5,222 nucleotides of DNA. It comes from an uncultured Treponema sp. (GTDB taxonomy: Bacteria; Spirochaetota; Spirochaetia; Treponematales; Treponemataceae). The notes below the pieces were generated by a model, which saw only the letters and a program-made list of their open reading frames with translations, was not told the origin of the DNA and ran no database searches. This document shows positions 4,415 to 5,222 of this stretch, one piece after another. The stretch lies in assembly GCA_945833725.1 (NCBI GenBank), contig CAMAFU010000144.1:1-5222 (forward strand), in the 5' to 3' direction. A program made the translations under genes and the position numbers. How positions within the stretch are numbered: position 1 is the first letter of the stretch; the number at the start of each line of letters is the position of its first letter.

Positions 4415-5222
4415 TTAGTTTTTTGTATCTTTTGAGTAGATTTTCAGCGGTTTTTTTTCGGAAAAATAATATTTTGCAACAATGTAGTAGTCTTCTTCTG
4501 TGGCATTTAATATTGTCTGGCAGTTGTCTAGGTAAAGGGTTGGACTGCCGTTTCTTATGCTTTTTTGTATAAGGTCTGCTTCTTTTTGAGGTTCTGATGT
4601 TTCTGTTTCATTTAATATCCACAATTCTTCCAGTTCAAGAAGAAGTTTATTTTTTTTAAGGTCGTGAACTGATGCTATTTTTCTGTTCATGTAATTTTCA
4701 AGTTCACTTAGAATTTCTTTGACTGTCTGACTGTATTTGCTTTCGATTTCCCGGATGCTTTTTATTTTTGTTATTATAAGATGGGCATACGGAAGATTCT
4801 GTCCTGAAGGTTCTGCAATAACGGTCTGTTCTGAAGAAAGTTTTTTCTGCAGCCGGTTTTGTAAAAGATAGAGAAGTGCATTGAACAGAGGACTGTCATG
4901 GTTTTGTTCTGAAGGCCCTTCTATTAGAAAAATCATGGGATCGGAAAAATCTGTTGTGGGAATTAATACTGGAGGGCGGGGACCTGCTTTTTCGGGTGAT
5001 ATGTCGGTGAAAAAACGGTGAATTACTGGAACTTTTATTGTTTTTTGTGGAAGAGGGGGAACTTTCATTTTTGTTTTTTGCCGAACATGGAAAGATTTTT
5101 CGGTGCTTTTTTTCTGGTTTTCCTTGTGTTTTGCAGGCTGAAACTGACTGAAAGACTGTTCTATTGTTTCCCGTATTTCGTTTTTATTGTTTATGCTGCC
5201 TGTTACTACCAGTGTAAGTTTT
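4415..5222 (-). CDS. M16-family (insulinase-like) peptidase, C-terminal part (runs off right edge)
   Basis: The frame is open from the stop at 4415 to the right edge (268 codons visible), so the ATG at 5068 is internal and not the start. The first visible residues, KLTLVVTGSIN, match the strand that closes the first M16 domain (usual form: NMTLVVVGDID). A Lys/Gln/Ser-rich linker of about 40 residues follows. The last 215 or so residues have the look of the second M16 domain: a PLFNALLYLLQNRL helix (the family's 'la.iLg.rL' region), and near the end EEDYYIVAKYYFSEKKPLKI, which resembles the family's closing 'edv..vAkkYl.p.n..v' segment. The zinc site HxxEH would be outside the window, so activity cannot be judged; the visible half is divergent and could belong to a non-catalytic subunit. 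The middle is rich in Lys, Glu and Leu, suggesting long helices. No function tied to the partner switch is evident. The family call is moderate. Confidence 0.6.
   Translation of the reverse strand, partial: KLTLVVTGSINNKNEIRETIEQSFSQFQPAKHKENQKKSTEKSFHVRQKTKMKVPPLPQKTIKVPVIHRFFTDISPEKAGPRPPVLIPTTDFSDPMIFLIEGPSEQNHDSPLFNALLYLLQNRLQKKLSSEQTVIAEPSGQNLPYAHLIITKIKSIREIESKYSQTVKEILSELENYMNRKIASVHDLKKNKLLLELEELWILNETETSEPQKEADLIQKSIRNGSPTLYLDNCQTILNATEEDYYIVAKYYFSEKKPLKIYSKDTKN

Noticed and set aside
4415..5068. A complete 217-residue gene starting at the ATG at 5068
   Set aside because: The frame stays open from 5068 to the right edge and the upstream residues fit the M16 family; no ribosome site precedes this ATG (the bases just upstream are AAACAAAA-like).

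Overview
The window reads like a low-GC, AT-rich chromosomal stretch from a host-associated spirochaete, most likely a Treponema relative. That placement is inference from protein style (the phosphatase and ATPase motif variants, the AT-rich codon use) and not from a marker gene. There are six protein genes, two of them cut by the window edges. I see no RNA gene, insertion sequence, CRISPR array, tRNA or origin. Coding density is high and the longest gene-free gap is about 180 bases.

Left part (1-1480): the start of a DEAD-box RNA helicase on the minus strand faces away from a complete family-4 glycosyltransferase on the plus strand. Only 49 bases separate the two ATGs. This gap holds two back-to-back extended -10 promoters whose predicted start points fall at or within a few bases of the ATGs, so both mRNAs may be leaderless. 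The glycosyltransferase ends at a hairpin with an A-tract on one side and a T-tract on the other. This also serves the convergent gene and works as a two-way terminator.

Middle part (1481-4330): three minus-strand genes, in transcription order, encode a membrane-anchored GAF-PP2C phosphatase (RsbU/SpoIIE type), a STAS anti-sigma-factor antagonist (RsbV/SpoIIAA type) and an HATPase anti-sigma/serine kinase (RsbW/SpoIIAB type). Together they form a full partner-switching module. The kinase phosphorylates the STAS protein on a serine, the phosphatase removes the phosphate in response to a membrane or GAF signal, and the free STAS protein then titrates the kinase away from its target. No sigma factor or other output protein is encoded in the window, so the target is unknown. 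The gaps of 121 and 81 bases hold weak internal promoter or hairpin candidates, so the three genes may be only loosely co-transcribed. A good sigma70-type promoter lies upstream of the phosphatase. Its position and a GGAG ribosome site favour a TTG start at 4232 over the longer GTG-started frame at 4283.

Right part (4380-5222): the 3' portion of a minus-strand gene is open to the right edge and resembles the C-terminal half of an M16 (insulinase/pitrilysin-like) peptidase. The ATG at 5068 is internal to that longer frame. A hairpin with a short U-run after its stop probably separates it from the signalling genes.
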